Part shown: positions 1-9,628 of the stretch, in pieces
Layout of the letters: every line of letters begins with the position of its first letter
How positions within the stretch are numbered: position 1 is the first letter of the stretch
NCBI GenBank assembly: GCA_963662175.1
Contig: OY759225.1
Span: 16,603,601-16,667,600 of the forward strand
DNA length: 64,000 nt
Origin: Aradus depressus
Lineage: Eukaryota; Arthropoda; Insecta; Hemiptera; Aradidae
Reading direction: 5' to 3'
Program-made: the position numbers and the translations under genes
The notes under the pieces: model-generated
The model's database searches: none
What the model was told of the DNA's origin: nothing
The model's input: only the letters and a program-made list of their open reading frames with translations

Positions 1-470
1 CTTGTTGTTAAATCAAAAAATCTATCCATACATTATGCATCATTAAATTCACACAGACTGTTTATTTATCATTATTTATGAAGAAAAATGTCACATCTTG
101 AAATGTGACGTTTTATAATAAGCCAAACTAATCAAAGTGCACTTACCCTTTTGAACAAAAAACGACACAATTCGAATAAGACGTTTTTCTATAAAATAGT
201 ATTGTGATCTCGGTAAATAGTAAAGCGACACTTCTGCTCTCTAGTGGCAAAACTGTAAAACTACAGTTGTGTCGTTTTTCCGCATATAAATATTGGCTTC
301 TTGGGTTCATCATGATCAATTATCTCAAAAGCTGTAATTTTTGACTTGTGTCACTTTTCTATTAACGGTGCGATATATTACCTCTAGACATGTTATTAGC
401 ATCTATTAGTTTTGGGCAATTATTATATTTTAAATAAATTATTATTTAATTTCAGACTATGCATGTGTAT
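1..470. other. AT-rich region without a recognised gene
   Basis: I see no coding potential. A 13-base inverted repeat is visible: AAAAACGACACAA near 160-175 and its complement TTGTGTCGTTTTT near 264-277. This could mark a very small MITE or hairpin, but I could not fix ends or a target-site duplication. Confidence 0.4.
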
Positions 471-654
471 AAATGTATCCAACACAAATCATGTGTCCAA
501 CACTTGTCGCATGGAACCGACCGGCCCGTTCTTTTGGCCATGTTTCATTGTGTTGCAGGTTATTGCCTTATTTGTATAATAAAGTAGCTGACCCGACAGA
601 GGTCGTTCTGTCAAAAGCTATTGGACTGGATTTTTTTTTTTTATTTCTTTTTTT

Positions 655-935
655 TACTTGGAACCACAGCAAGTTCCTACTTAAGAACGCCGGGCACCTT
701 AGATAGTATGCGCCTTGCAACTCCGTGCAACCAGGTATTAAGTTCTTAGGAACGCTGGGCAACACAGATAGTATGTAGTTAGGAATGCTGGGCACCGCAG
801 CTAGTATGTGCCTTGCAACAGCGGATGCCGTAGGTATTTTATGCTTAAGAACGCTGGTGATAGCTATTATTTACCGTGCAACGGTGGACCTCCTAGGTAA
901 TAGATGCTTAGGAAACCCACCGTATTAAAATTAGA
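655..935. repeat. Degenerate tandem repeat, family X
   Basis: Several imperfect copies of a unit of about 50 bases are present. They contain GGCAAC/GGCACC followed by TAGTATGTGCCTTGCAAC. The stretch at about 683-810 recurs almost unchanged at 11605-11735, on the other side of the satellite array. Looser copies lie near 38920-39020, 40210-40310 and 63680-63800. It is non-coding and the class is unknown. Confidence 0.6.
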
Positions 936-944
936 ACTATATCC

Positions 945-1640
945 CATCTTTAAGAAAGCTCCATGTGAGATTCATTCAGTATTAATGTACCCCCGCCCCT
1001 CCCGTCCAAAAGGGTCCCAGCCAATTTTTATAAGAATACTACATGTGAAATTCCATGACAATCCGACCATTTGTTAATGAGCTGCAACTAATTTATGCTA
1101 AGACCTACCCCCAAAACCCCCCTCCCTTTCAAAATGTTGAGATTTCACACACCCTATTTTTCAATTCGGGCTTTAAGAATACTACATGTGAAATTCCATG
1201 ACAATCCGATCATCTGTATCATCCTACCCCCACAACCCCCCTCCCTTTTGTGACGTCACACACTTTATTTTTCAATTTGACTTTCAACAATTCGACATGT
1301 GAAATTCCATGATATTCCGATCATCCGTTAAGGACCTATCACTTATTTAAATCTAGACCCACAACCCCTCCTTTTCAATGTTTTGAGATGTCACGTACCG
1401 TATTTTTCAATTTGGCCTTTAAGAAAACTACATGTGAAATTCCATGACAATCCGATCATCCGTTATTGACTTAGCACTATCTTTATATTTAGGCCCCCCT
1501 CACAACCCCCCCTACCGTTCAAAATTTATGGACGCCACATAGCCTATTTTTTAACTTGGCTTTTAAGAATACTACATGTGAAATTTCATGATAATCCGTC
1601 CATCCGTTAATGCGCTAGAGCAATTTTTGTGCCTGCAACC
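945..1640. repeat. Tandem repeat of about 140 bp, family Y
   Basis: About five units are each marked by ACATGTGAAATTCCATGA, then a 'CAATCCGATCATCCGTTA' block, a C-rich block (CCCCCACAACCCCCCTCCC) and a TATTTTTCAATTTGG block. Spacing between markers is roughly 110-145 bases. The same family recurs at about 11990-12545 and, more regularly (about 143 bp), at 39200-39760. It may be the tail of a larger transposon; I cannot classify it. Confidence 0.65.
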
Positions 1641-4600
1641 TGGGTAGCTGAAATTTCACTTAGGTTAAAAAAACCTTGAGCACATCGTCCTTCGGATGGG
1701 ACTTTCCCGATATATCTGAATCTGTCTATCAGTTTTAACAAAAATTAAGCCTATAAACCGTTAAAAAGCGAGAAATTTGAAGAATGGGATTTAGCCCGAC
1801 TTTTTTCGAAAAACATTTTTATTTCAATTTTTGTGTAGGATTCAGATATCCCGGTTGTTAATCAGTTTTAACAAATATTAAATCTAAAAACCGTTTAAAA
1901 GGTAGAAATTTGAAGAATGGAGTCTACCGAGCTAAGGATCGCCATTTAGAAATCTAGCCAAGTCACTTAGGTCAGATGTTTTAATCGGGAAGATAAAAAT
2001 AAATTTGAGCACGTCGTCCTTCGGATTGGACTTTAAGCTATGATCGAGGACCTTTTCCTATGTCAGGTACTCGATAATGAGTCGTATGTTATGTATCTAA
2101 ACCTGGGTAGGTGACATTTCATTTAGGTTAAAAATTACTTGAGCACGTCGTCCTTCGGATGGGACTTTCCCGATACATCTGAATCTTTCTTTGGTTGACC
2201 ATCTTCGTTTCTGTATGCTGCCTATCTACCAAAGTAGCTGTATTAATTTGTTTTTCAGAAAATATGTCCAAACGGTACCTCAGAGCCCATTCATATTTCA
2301 CATTTCTTTCTTGATAATTTTATTTGGAACCAAACGGTAACTTATTTTATCTTACATATGGAGTCTATCGAGCTGAGGATCGCCACGTAGAAATCTAGGC
2401 AAGAGCACTTAGGTCAGATGTTTTAATCGAGAAGATAAAGATAAATTTGAGCACGTCGTCCTTCGGATTGGACTTTCTCGATATATCTGAATCTGTCTAT
2501 CAGTTGTAACAAATATTAAATCTATAAACCGTTAAAAAGCAGGAAATTTGAAGAATGGTATTTAGCCCAACGTTTTTCGAAAAACATTTTTATTTCGATT
2601 TTTGAGTAGGATTCAGATATCCCGGTTGTTCATCAGTTTTAACAAATATTAGATCTAAAAACCGGTAAGAAGAGAGAAATTTGAAGAATGGAGTTTACCG
2701 AGCTCAGGATCGCCATCTAGAAATCCAGCCAAGTCACTTAGGTCAGATGTTTTAATCGGGAAGATAAAAATAAATTTGAGCACGTCGTCCTTCGGATTGG
2801 ACTTTAGGCTATGATCGAGGGCCTTTTTGTATTTTAGGTGCTCGATAATGAGTCGTATGTTATGTAACTTAACCTGAGTAGCTAAAAGTTCACTTAGGTT
2901 CATTAAACATTGAGCACGTCGTCCTTCGGATAGGACTTTCCCTATATATCTGAATCTGTCTATCAGTTTTAACTAATATTAAGCCTATAAACCGTTAAAA
3001 AGCGAGAAATTTGAAGAATGGTATTTAGCCCGACTTTTTCGAAAAACATTTTTATTTCAATTTTTGTGTAGGATTCAGATATCCCGGTTGGTCATCTGTT
3101 TTAACAAATATTTAATCTAAAAAACGTTTAAAAGCGAGAAATTTGAAGAATGGAGTTTACCGAGCTCAGGATCGCTATTTAGAAACCTAGCCAAGTCACT
3201 TAGGTTAGATGTTTTAATCGGGAAGATAAAAATAAATTTGAGCACGTCGTCCTTCGGATTGGACTTTAAGCTATGATCGAATGCCTTTTCCTATGTTAGG
3301 AACTCGATAATGAGTCGTATGATATGTATCTAAACCTGGGTAGGTGACATTTTATTTAGGTTAAAAATTACTTGAGCACGTCGTCCTTCGGATGGGAGTT
3401 TCCCGATACATCTGAATCTTTCTTTGGTTGACCATCTTCGTTTCTGGATGCTGCCCATCTACCAACATAGCTGTATTAATTTGATTTTCAGAAAATATGT
3501 CAAAACGGAACCTCAGAGCCCATTCATATTTCACATTTCTTTCTTGATAATTTTAGTTGGAACCAAACGGTAACTTATTTTATCTTACATATGGAGTTTA
3601 CCGAGCTCAGGATCGCCATTTAAAAAATCCAGCCAAGTCACTTAGGTCAGATGTTTCAATCGAGAAGATAAAAATAAATTTGAGCACGTCGTCCTTCGGA
3701 TGGGGCTTTCCCGATATATCTGAATCTGTCTAACAGTTTTAACGAATATTGAATCTATAAACCGTTAAAAAGCGAGAAATTTGAAGAATTGGATTCAGCC
3801 CGACTTTTTCGAAAAACATTTTTATTTCAATTTTTGTGTAGGATTCAGATATCCCGGTTGTTCATCAGTTTTAACAAATATTAAATCTAAAAACCGTTTA
3901 AAAGCTAGAAATCTGAAGAATGGAGTCTACCGAGCTCAAGATCAAGATTTAGAAATCTAGCCAAGTCACTTAGGTCAGATTTTTCAATCGGGAAGATAAA
4001 AGTAAATTTCAGCACGTCGTCCTTCGGATTGGGCTTTAAGCTATGATCGAGGGCCTTTTCGTATGTCAGGTACTCGATAATGAGTCGTATGTTATGTATC
4101 TAAACCTGGGTAGTTGAAATATCATTTACGTTAAAATAACTTGAGCACGTCGTCCTTCGGATTGGACTTCAAGCTATGATCGAGGGCCTTTTCGTATGTC
4201 AGGTACTCGATAATGAGTCGTATGTTATGTAACTAAACCTGGGTAGCTAAAATTTCACTTAGGTTCATTAAACCTTTAGCACGTCGTCCTTCGGATGGGA
4301 CTTTCTCGATATATCTGAATCTGTCTATCAGTTTTAACAAATATTAAATCTATAAACCGTTAAAAAGCACGTTTGAAGAATGGTATTTAACCCGACTTTT
4401 TTCGAAAAAAATGTTTATTTCAATTTTTGTGTAGGATTCTGATATTCCGGTTGTTCATCAGTTTTAACAAATATTAAATCTAAAAACCGTTTAAAAGCTA
4501 GAAATGTGAAGAATGGAGTTTACCGAGCTCAGGATCGCCATTTAGAAATCTAGCCAAGTCACTTAGGTCAGATGTTTAAATCGGGAAGATAAAAATAAAT

Positions 4601-5395
4601 TTGAGCACGTCGTCCTTCGGATTGGACTTTAAGCTATGGCCTTTTCGTATGTAAGGTACTCGATAATGAGTCGTATGTTATGTATCTAAACCTGGGTAGG
4701 TGACATTTCATTTAGGTTAAACATTACTTGAGCACGTCGTCCTTCGGATGGGACTTTCCCATACATTCGAACCTTTCTTTGGTTGACCATCTTCGTTTCT
4801 GGATGCTGCCTATCTACCAACATAGCTGTATTAATTTGTTTTTCAGAAAATATGTCAAAACGGTACCTCAAAGCCCACTTACGCCATTTCACATTTCTTC
4901 CTTGATAATTTTAGTTGGAACCAAACGGTAACTTGTTTCATCATACATATGGAGTCTATGGAGCTCAGGATCGCCACTTAGAAATCTAGCCAAGGCACTT
5001 AGGTCAGATGTTTTAATCGAGAAGACAAAAAAAAATTTGAGTACGTCGTCCTTCGGATTAGACTTTAGGCTATGATCGACGGCCTTTTTGTATGTCAAGT
5101 GCTCAATAATGAGTCGTATGTTATATATCTAAACCTGGGTAGGTGACGTTTCATTTAGGTTAAAAATTACTTGAGCACGTCGTCCTTCGGATGGGACTTT
5201 CCCGATATATCTGAATCTGTCTATCAGTTTTAACGAATATTGAATCTATAAACCGTTAAAAAGCGAGAAATTTGAAGAAAGTGATTTAGCCCGACTTTTT
5301 TTTTTTTTTTCGAAGAACATTTTTATTTCGATTTTTGTGTAGTATTCAGATATCCCGGTTGTTCATCAGTTTTAACAAATATTAAATCTAAAAAC
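1640..5395. repeat. Satellite-like array with SINE-core monomers, left part
   Basis: The marker GCACGTCGTCCTTCGGAT occurs near 1681, 2011, 2141, 2451, 2781, 2911, 3243, 3378, 3683, 4013, 4145, 4277, 4603, 4732, 5041 and 5176. Spacings alternate between about 130 and about 305-332 bases, so this is a higher-order repeat. Between markers are recurrent blocks: one beginning TCTGAATCTGTCTATCAG, one with CTTTGGTTGACCATCTTCG, and one with GTCAGGTACTCGATAATGAG. The last block and the marker are clearly related to the core of the tRNA-derived SINE found downstream. Short minus-strand reading frames repeat between units, but they look fortuitous. Confidence 0.85.
5383..5395. repeat. Target-site duplication, left copy
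   Basis: TAAATCTAAAAAC occurs here and again at 9629-9641, immediately flanking the LINE. The array sequence resumes on both sides as if the LINE were absent. A 13-base duplication is typical of target-primed reverse transcription. Confidence 0.85.
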
Positions 5396-5488
5396 GGTTC
5401 ACGTTAAACAAAAATAGTGTTATAAAATTGCTCTTCAAAAAAATAATTAATAGTGCGGTTTTTACTGTGTTTGTAAAAACGTGAAACA

Positions 5489-6853
5489 GTGAAAAGTATC
5501 AGGGAGAGGACCTTTTCACCAAACGGAATGAGTTGCAGCGGGGCGCGCTCTTCCTGGGTTGAAGAGAGTGCACCAGTGCCCACGGCCAGCCACAGCCAGC
5601 CAAGTAACATCAAACAGGTACCACACCAGCCCCTGGCCACAGCATCGATGGCCGTTGACCATCCAGGCCTTAGCGGCAAGAAGAGGACCCTAGACCAGCC
5701 TGACCAGGAGACACCCGCCTCACACCTCGCCGTCACCAAGAGGTATAAATCTTACAACTCACCAGTCATAGTTTCTAACAGGTATTCCGCTCTAACCAAT
5801 TTAGACACTTCCAAGCCCCAACCGGCCGATTCAAATTCCGAAAATAGTAAAAAAATTAAAATACCTCCAATTTTTATTGTAGGTTACAATAACCTAAAAG
5901 AAATAACAGCTGACATATTAAAGGTGGCTACATCACCGTTTGAAACCAAACAATGCCTAAAAGAAAAAATTAAAATTCAAGCGACCTCGTCAGACGATTT
6001 TAGGGCCCTGACAAAATTCTACGATACGCATAAAATTAACTATTATACTTATGTTAATCCAGAAACTAAAAATGTATCGGTGATTCTCCGAGGTGTGCCA
6101 TACGCGTTCAGTGAAGAAGACGTCAAAAATGAATTGCTCCCTCACTACCCAGTTATTTCGGTCACCAGGTTGCACAATAGAGACAAAATGCCCACGCCAT
6201 TGTGCGCAGTCGAACTGACTAATAACGATCAGGGAAAAGCCATATTTTCACTTACAAAACTATATTACAGTCGGATCCACGTGGAGGAAAGACGCCGGTC
6301 CCTGCACGTTCCTCAATGCATGAACTGTCAAAAATTCGGGCACACCAAGAACTACTGCCGCCTTGAGTCGACCTGCGTTAAGTGTGCAGGGAATCACCAT
6401 TATAAAGTTTGTCCTTTCCAAAAAACTGACAAACCGAAGTGCGCCAACTGTGGGGGCGACCATACCGCCAACTTTGGAGGCTGTCTGAAACGACCACCGA
6501 AACGGCAACTACAGTCAGCTTCCGCAGGCACCACCGCAAGCCAAACATTTCACACTAATACTAATCAACCTCCACAACACACACACGCACATTCAGCCAA
6601 CACACCCAATACACCACCATACGCACCTACCTCCCCGGAGCCCAAACCACCTACGAACTTTTGGTTTGACAAAAATCGAAGTAGGCCAACACCACCGCAA
6701 CCTAATACTGCAAACAATGGAATTAGCTCTGAGGCAACGACTGACCTGACTGGACTCATCATGAACCTCATCAAACCATTCATCCCCCACATCCAAGCTT
6801 TCTTATCCAATTTATTCACTAACCTTTTTTCGATGAATCATGGCAAACCCTAA
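5489..6853 (+). CDS. LINE ORF1: gag-like nucleic-acid-binding protein with three zinc knuckles
   Basis: A 454-residue ORF1 protein. The N-terminal ~120 residues are polar and low in complexity. Residues ~125-275 form the domain that precedes zinc knuckles in Jockey-type ORF1 proteins (motif VILRGVPYAFSEEDVKNEL). Three knuckles follow: C-x2-C-x4-H-x4-C from residue 277, C-x2-C-x3-H-x4-C, and C-x2-C-x3-H-x6-C. The C-terminal ~110 residues are rich in Pro, Thr, Asn and His and end in a short hydrophobic stretch. In this family ORF1 binds the element's RNA and forms the RNP needed for retrotransposition; that role is inferred by homology. Its last 14 bases overlap the start of ORF2 in a different frame. 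The ATG lies about 93 bases from the element's 5' end; ATG 5531 is an alternative. Confidence 0.93.
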   Translation: MKSIRERTFSPNGMSCSGARSSWVEESAPVPTASHSQPSNIKQVPHQPLATASMAVDHPGLSGKKRTLDQPDQETPASHLAVTKRYKSYNSPVIVSNRYSALTNLDTSKPQPADSNSENSKKIKIPPIFIVGYNNLKEITADILKVATSPFETKQCLKEKIKIQATSSDDFRALTKFYDTHKINYYTYVNPETKNVSVILRGVPYAFSEEDVKNELLPHYPVISVTRLHNRDKMPTPLCAVELTNNDQGKAIFSLTKLYYSRIHVEERRRSLHVPQCMNCQKFGHTKNYCRLESTCVKCAGNHHYKVCPFQKTDKPKCANCGGDHTANFGGCLKRPPKRQLQSASAGTTASQTFHTNTNQPPQHTHAHSANTPNTPPYAPTSPEPKPPTNFWFDKNRSRPTPPQPNTANNGISSEATTDLTGLIMNLIKPFIPHIQAFLSNLFTNLFSMNHGKP

Positions 6854-9536
6854 TCTGGGAACTTTTCAAAATTTAACTATATTAAACTGGAATGCGGACG
6901 GCTTAAAGATAAGGCAACCGTCATTAACCAACTTTTTATCACGATATAATGTCGACATTGCATGCATAACTGAGACCCACCTCAAACCGACAGACAAACT
7001 CAAACTCTCTGGCTACTGTTCATATAGACTGGACCGACCGACACGTTTCGGTGGTGTTGGCATTTTCATCAAACGACACCTGAAACATTCACAGATTAAC
7101 ATTCCCCCTCTCCAGAACTTGGAGGCAGTTGGAGTCACCCTCACCACACTCTCCGGCACACTCAACATCATATCAGCATACCATCGACCGAACACAAGAC
7201 TGGTACAGACTGACTTCGAACATATTTTCACAGGACTACCGACTATAATGATCGGGGACCTCAACATTAAACACACGCTATGGGGATGCAGAAGACAGAA
7301 TAACAACGGGACTAGACTACAATCCATCTCAGAAAACCTGGGGATACAAATATCGACACCTGACGAACCGACATTCTACCCAACTCAACGAACATACCAA
7401 CCCGACATACTGGACATAGGACTGATACACAACTTTAACTTGCCCCTGTTTCACGAGACACTGACCGACTTAGACTCAGACCATCTCCCAGTTATCTGCA
7501 CCTTCCTAGCACGGCCACAGAAGGAGGAATATCTTCCAAGGTTGATCACGGGGAAGATCGATTGGGCCACGTTTGAAGCCGGAATGAACTGTCTCGGGGT
7601 CCCCCATCATTATAGCACGACGGACGACATTGACAATGCAGTTAGGACGTTCACACAAACCATACATACCTCAGTACATGAAGCAACATACCGACATTTC
7701 ACTGACAAACGACACCTATTCCACAACAAGACACCAACACACATAATGGATATGATCCGTACAAAGAACACACTACGACAACACTGGCAAAGAACAAGAG
7801 ATCCCCTTGAGAAAAGAGAACTGAATCGCCTGACCCGACGCATACGATGGGAACTTGACAAAGACAGAATCGCGAACTATCGAAAATACTTGACTGATAT
7901 GACTCCGGGCGACAACAACTTATGGAAAGAGACACGACGACTTCTAAACCAAAGGACACCCCTACCCATCTTAACTGACGGACAAATGACTGCCACAACT
8001 GACAAAGAAAAAACCGAATTACTGGCGACCCATTTGGAAAATAAATTCACAACGACAGACGCTGACGATCATGAAACACTCATCACAGTTGAATCATACC
8101 TCTCAAATACACTTCACACAGTCGAAGCACCCATTCAGCATACCACACCATCAGAAATACACGCCCACATTACACGACTACACATCAAGAAGGCCCCCGG
8201 TGAAGACATCATCCCCAACCTGGTGCTGAAGAAGCTTCCTCCGAAGAGCATAGCCTACCTGGCAAGTGTGTTCAACGCCTGTCTTCGCCACGGCTACTTT
8301 CCTGCAGACTGGAAAAACGCCGTTGTTCTAACATTTCACAAGCCAGGTAAGGCAAAAAACGATCCAGGCAGCTATAGACCAATAAGCCTTTTAAATAGCC
8401 TCTCAAAACTTCTTGAGAAAATAATTCACAAGAGGCTCCTCCGTCATCTGGAGACTGCAGGGACCATCCCTGCCCACCAGTTTGGGTTTAAATCAAACCA
8501 CTCAGCCGTCCATCAGCTACAGAGAGTTGCTGAGACCATTGTGGGGGGCTTTGAGCGGAAGCAGTACACAGTAGCAGCCTTCTTGGACGTCGCAGCTGCC
8601 TTCGACACCGTCTGGCACGAGGGCTTGCTCTTCAAATTAAAACAGACCTGGCCTCCGCAATACATCCAGAACATCATTAGCTCTTTTCTTCGTGACAGAA
8701 CATTCCAAATAAGGGTGAACAACACACTGAGCTCCAGAAAGAAGATATCAGCGGGAGTCCCACAAGGTGCGATCCTCAGTCCACTCTTGTTTGATCTGTT
8801 CTGTCACGACATGCCAGAACCAGTCTCTGCAACCCTGGCGACTTACGCTGACGACACGTTGATCCTCAGCCAAAACATAGATCTGGAAGCGGCCATCGAC
8901 TCCCTACAAATCCAGGTGGACGAGATCGGCCAGTGGTTTGGAAAATGGAAGCTTAAGTTGAACGGTGGGAAGACGGAGGCGAAGGTGTTCGCTTTACGCC
9001 GCTTCTCGATAGAACACCTCAGAAGGCTGCAAATCGACCAACTCCCAATTCCATGGAATCCTAAAGACCAGGGTGTGCGCTATCTTGGAGTGCACCTTGA
9101 CACAAGACTAACATGGCGCCTACATATCAACATAAAACTCCAACAAGCACACACACGACTCAGGCTCATCTACCCACTCATAAACAGGAATACACCACTC
9201 AGACACACATGCACATCCTTACTTTACAAAACACTAATACTTCCACTCTTAACCTACGCTTGCCCCATATGGTTCTGCACTAGCCACACTAACATAACAC
9301 GATTACAAACATTCCAAAACAAAGTCCTCCGGATAGCGGTGAACGCACCTTGGTTTATCAGGAACACCCAAATCCATCGGGAACTGGGAGTTGCTCCTTT
9401 TGCAGCCCACATTGAGAAACTCACCCGAAGCTTCCATGAAGGTCTGCCAACCTGCTCTGGTGCGGTTCACTACAGTCTCGGCCAGCCTGTAGCTCGCAGG
9501 CTGCAACCAAGACTGTACCAAGACTTTTTGTTTTAA
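6840..9536 (+). CDS. LINE ORF2: APE-type endonuclease plus reverse transcriptase
   Basis: An 898-residue protein of the usual length for Jockey-clade ORF2. An exonuclease-endonuclease-phosphatase fold occupies residues ~10-235: WNADGL, ITETHL, GGVGIFI, the GDLN motif and catalytic SDHLPV. Reverse transcriptase follows at ~460-740: YRPISLLN, FLDVAAAFD at 581-589, AGVPQGAILSPLLF, and the catalytic YADD at 669-672. The C-terminal ~150 residues resemble the thumb/tail of Jockey elements (LTYACPIWF); no RNase H is seen. The enzyme nicks target DNA and primes cDNA synthesis there. Its ATG overlaps the end of ORF1 by 14 bases in the +1 frame, which suggests coupled re-initiation. No stop or frameshift interrupts it. 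Confidence 0.95.
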   Translation: MANPNLGTFQNLTILNWNADGLKIRQPSLTNFLSRYNVDIACITETHLKPTDKLKLSGYCSYRLDRPTRFGGVGIFIKRHLKHSQINIPPLQNLEAVGVTLTTLSGTLNIISAYHRPNTRLVQTDFEHIFTGLPTIMIGDLNIKHTLWGCRRQNNNGTRLQSISENLGIQISTPDEPTFYPTQRTYQPDILDIGLIHNFNLPLFHETLTDLDSDHLPVICTFLARPQKEEYLPRLITGKIDWATFEAGMNCLGVPHHYSTTDDIDNAVRTFTQTIHTSVHEATYRHFTDKRHLFHNKTPTHIMDMIRTKNTLRQHWQRTRDPLEKRELNRLTRRIRWELDKDRIANYRKYLTDMTPGDNNLWKETRRLLNQRTPLPILTDGQMTATTDKEKTELLATHLENKFTTTDADDHETLITVESYLSNTLHTVEAPIQHTTPSEIHAHITRLHIKKAPGEDIIPNLVLKKLPPKSIAYLASVFNACLRHGYFPADWKNAVVLTFHKPGKAKNDPGSYRPISLLNSLSKLLEKIIHKRLLRHLETAGTIPAHQFGFKSNHSAVHQLQRVAETIVGGFERKQYTVAAFLDVAAAFDTVWHEGLLFKLKQTWPPQYIQNIISSFLRDRTFQIRVNNTLSSRKKISAGVPQGAILSPLLFDLFCHDMPEPVSATLATYADDTLILSQNIDLEAAIDSLQIQVDEIGQWFGKWKLKLNGGKTEAKVFALRRFSIEHLRRLQIDQLPIPWNPKDQGVRYLGVHLDTRLTWRLHINIKLQQAHTRLRLIYPLINRNTPLRHTCTSLLYKTLILPLLTYACPIWFCTSHTNITRLQTFQNKVLRIAVNAPWFIRNTQIHRELGVAPFAAHIEKLTRSFHEGLPTCSGAVHYSLGQPVARRLQPRLYQDFLF

Positions 9537-9607
9537 TCATAATTTTCTTGTTTATTTGCTCATTTTGTGTAAAGTACATACTTAGTACTGGTCCAAATAA
9601 AATGTTT

Positions 9608-9628
9608 TTCTTCTTCTTCTTCTTCTTC
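9608..9628 (+). repeat. (TTC)7 tail at the LINE 3' end
   Basis: Seven TTC units directly join the downstream target-site duplication, so they are the element's 3' terminus rather than a pre-existing microsatellite. An AATAAA lies 7 bases upstream. Confidence 0.85.

Larger units (their letters stand above)
5396..9628 (+). mobile_element. Jockey-clade non-LTR retrotransposon, apparently intact
   Basis: This is a 4.2-kb element bounded by a 13-bp target-site duplication. It has a 5'UTR of about 93 bases, a gag-like ORF1, an ORF2 with endonuclease and reverse transcriptase, a short 3'UTR with AATAAA at 9596-9601, and a 3' end made of seven TTC units (9608-9628) rather than poly(A). GC content is visibly higher than in the surrounding array. 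Both ORFs are open, so the copy is young. Assignment to Jockey rests on the ORF1 zinc-knuckle layout, the endonuclease and RT motifs, and the lack of an RNase H domain after RT. Confidence 0.92.

Noticed and set aside
5404..5739. 111-codon minus-strand ORF over the start of the LINE
   Set aside because: It is antisense to the 5'UTR and ORF1 of the Jockey element.
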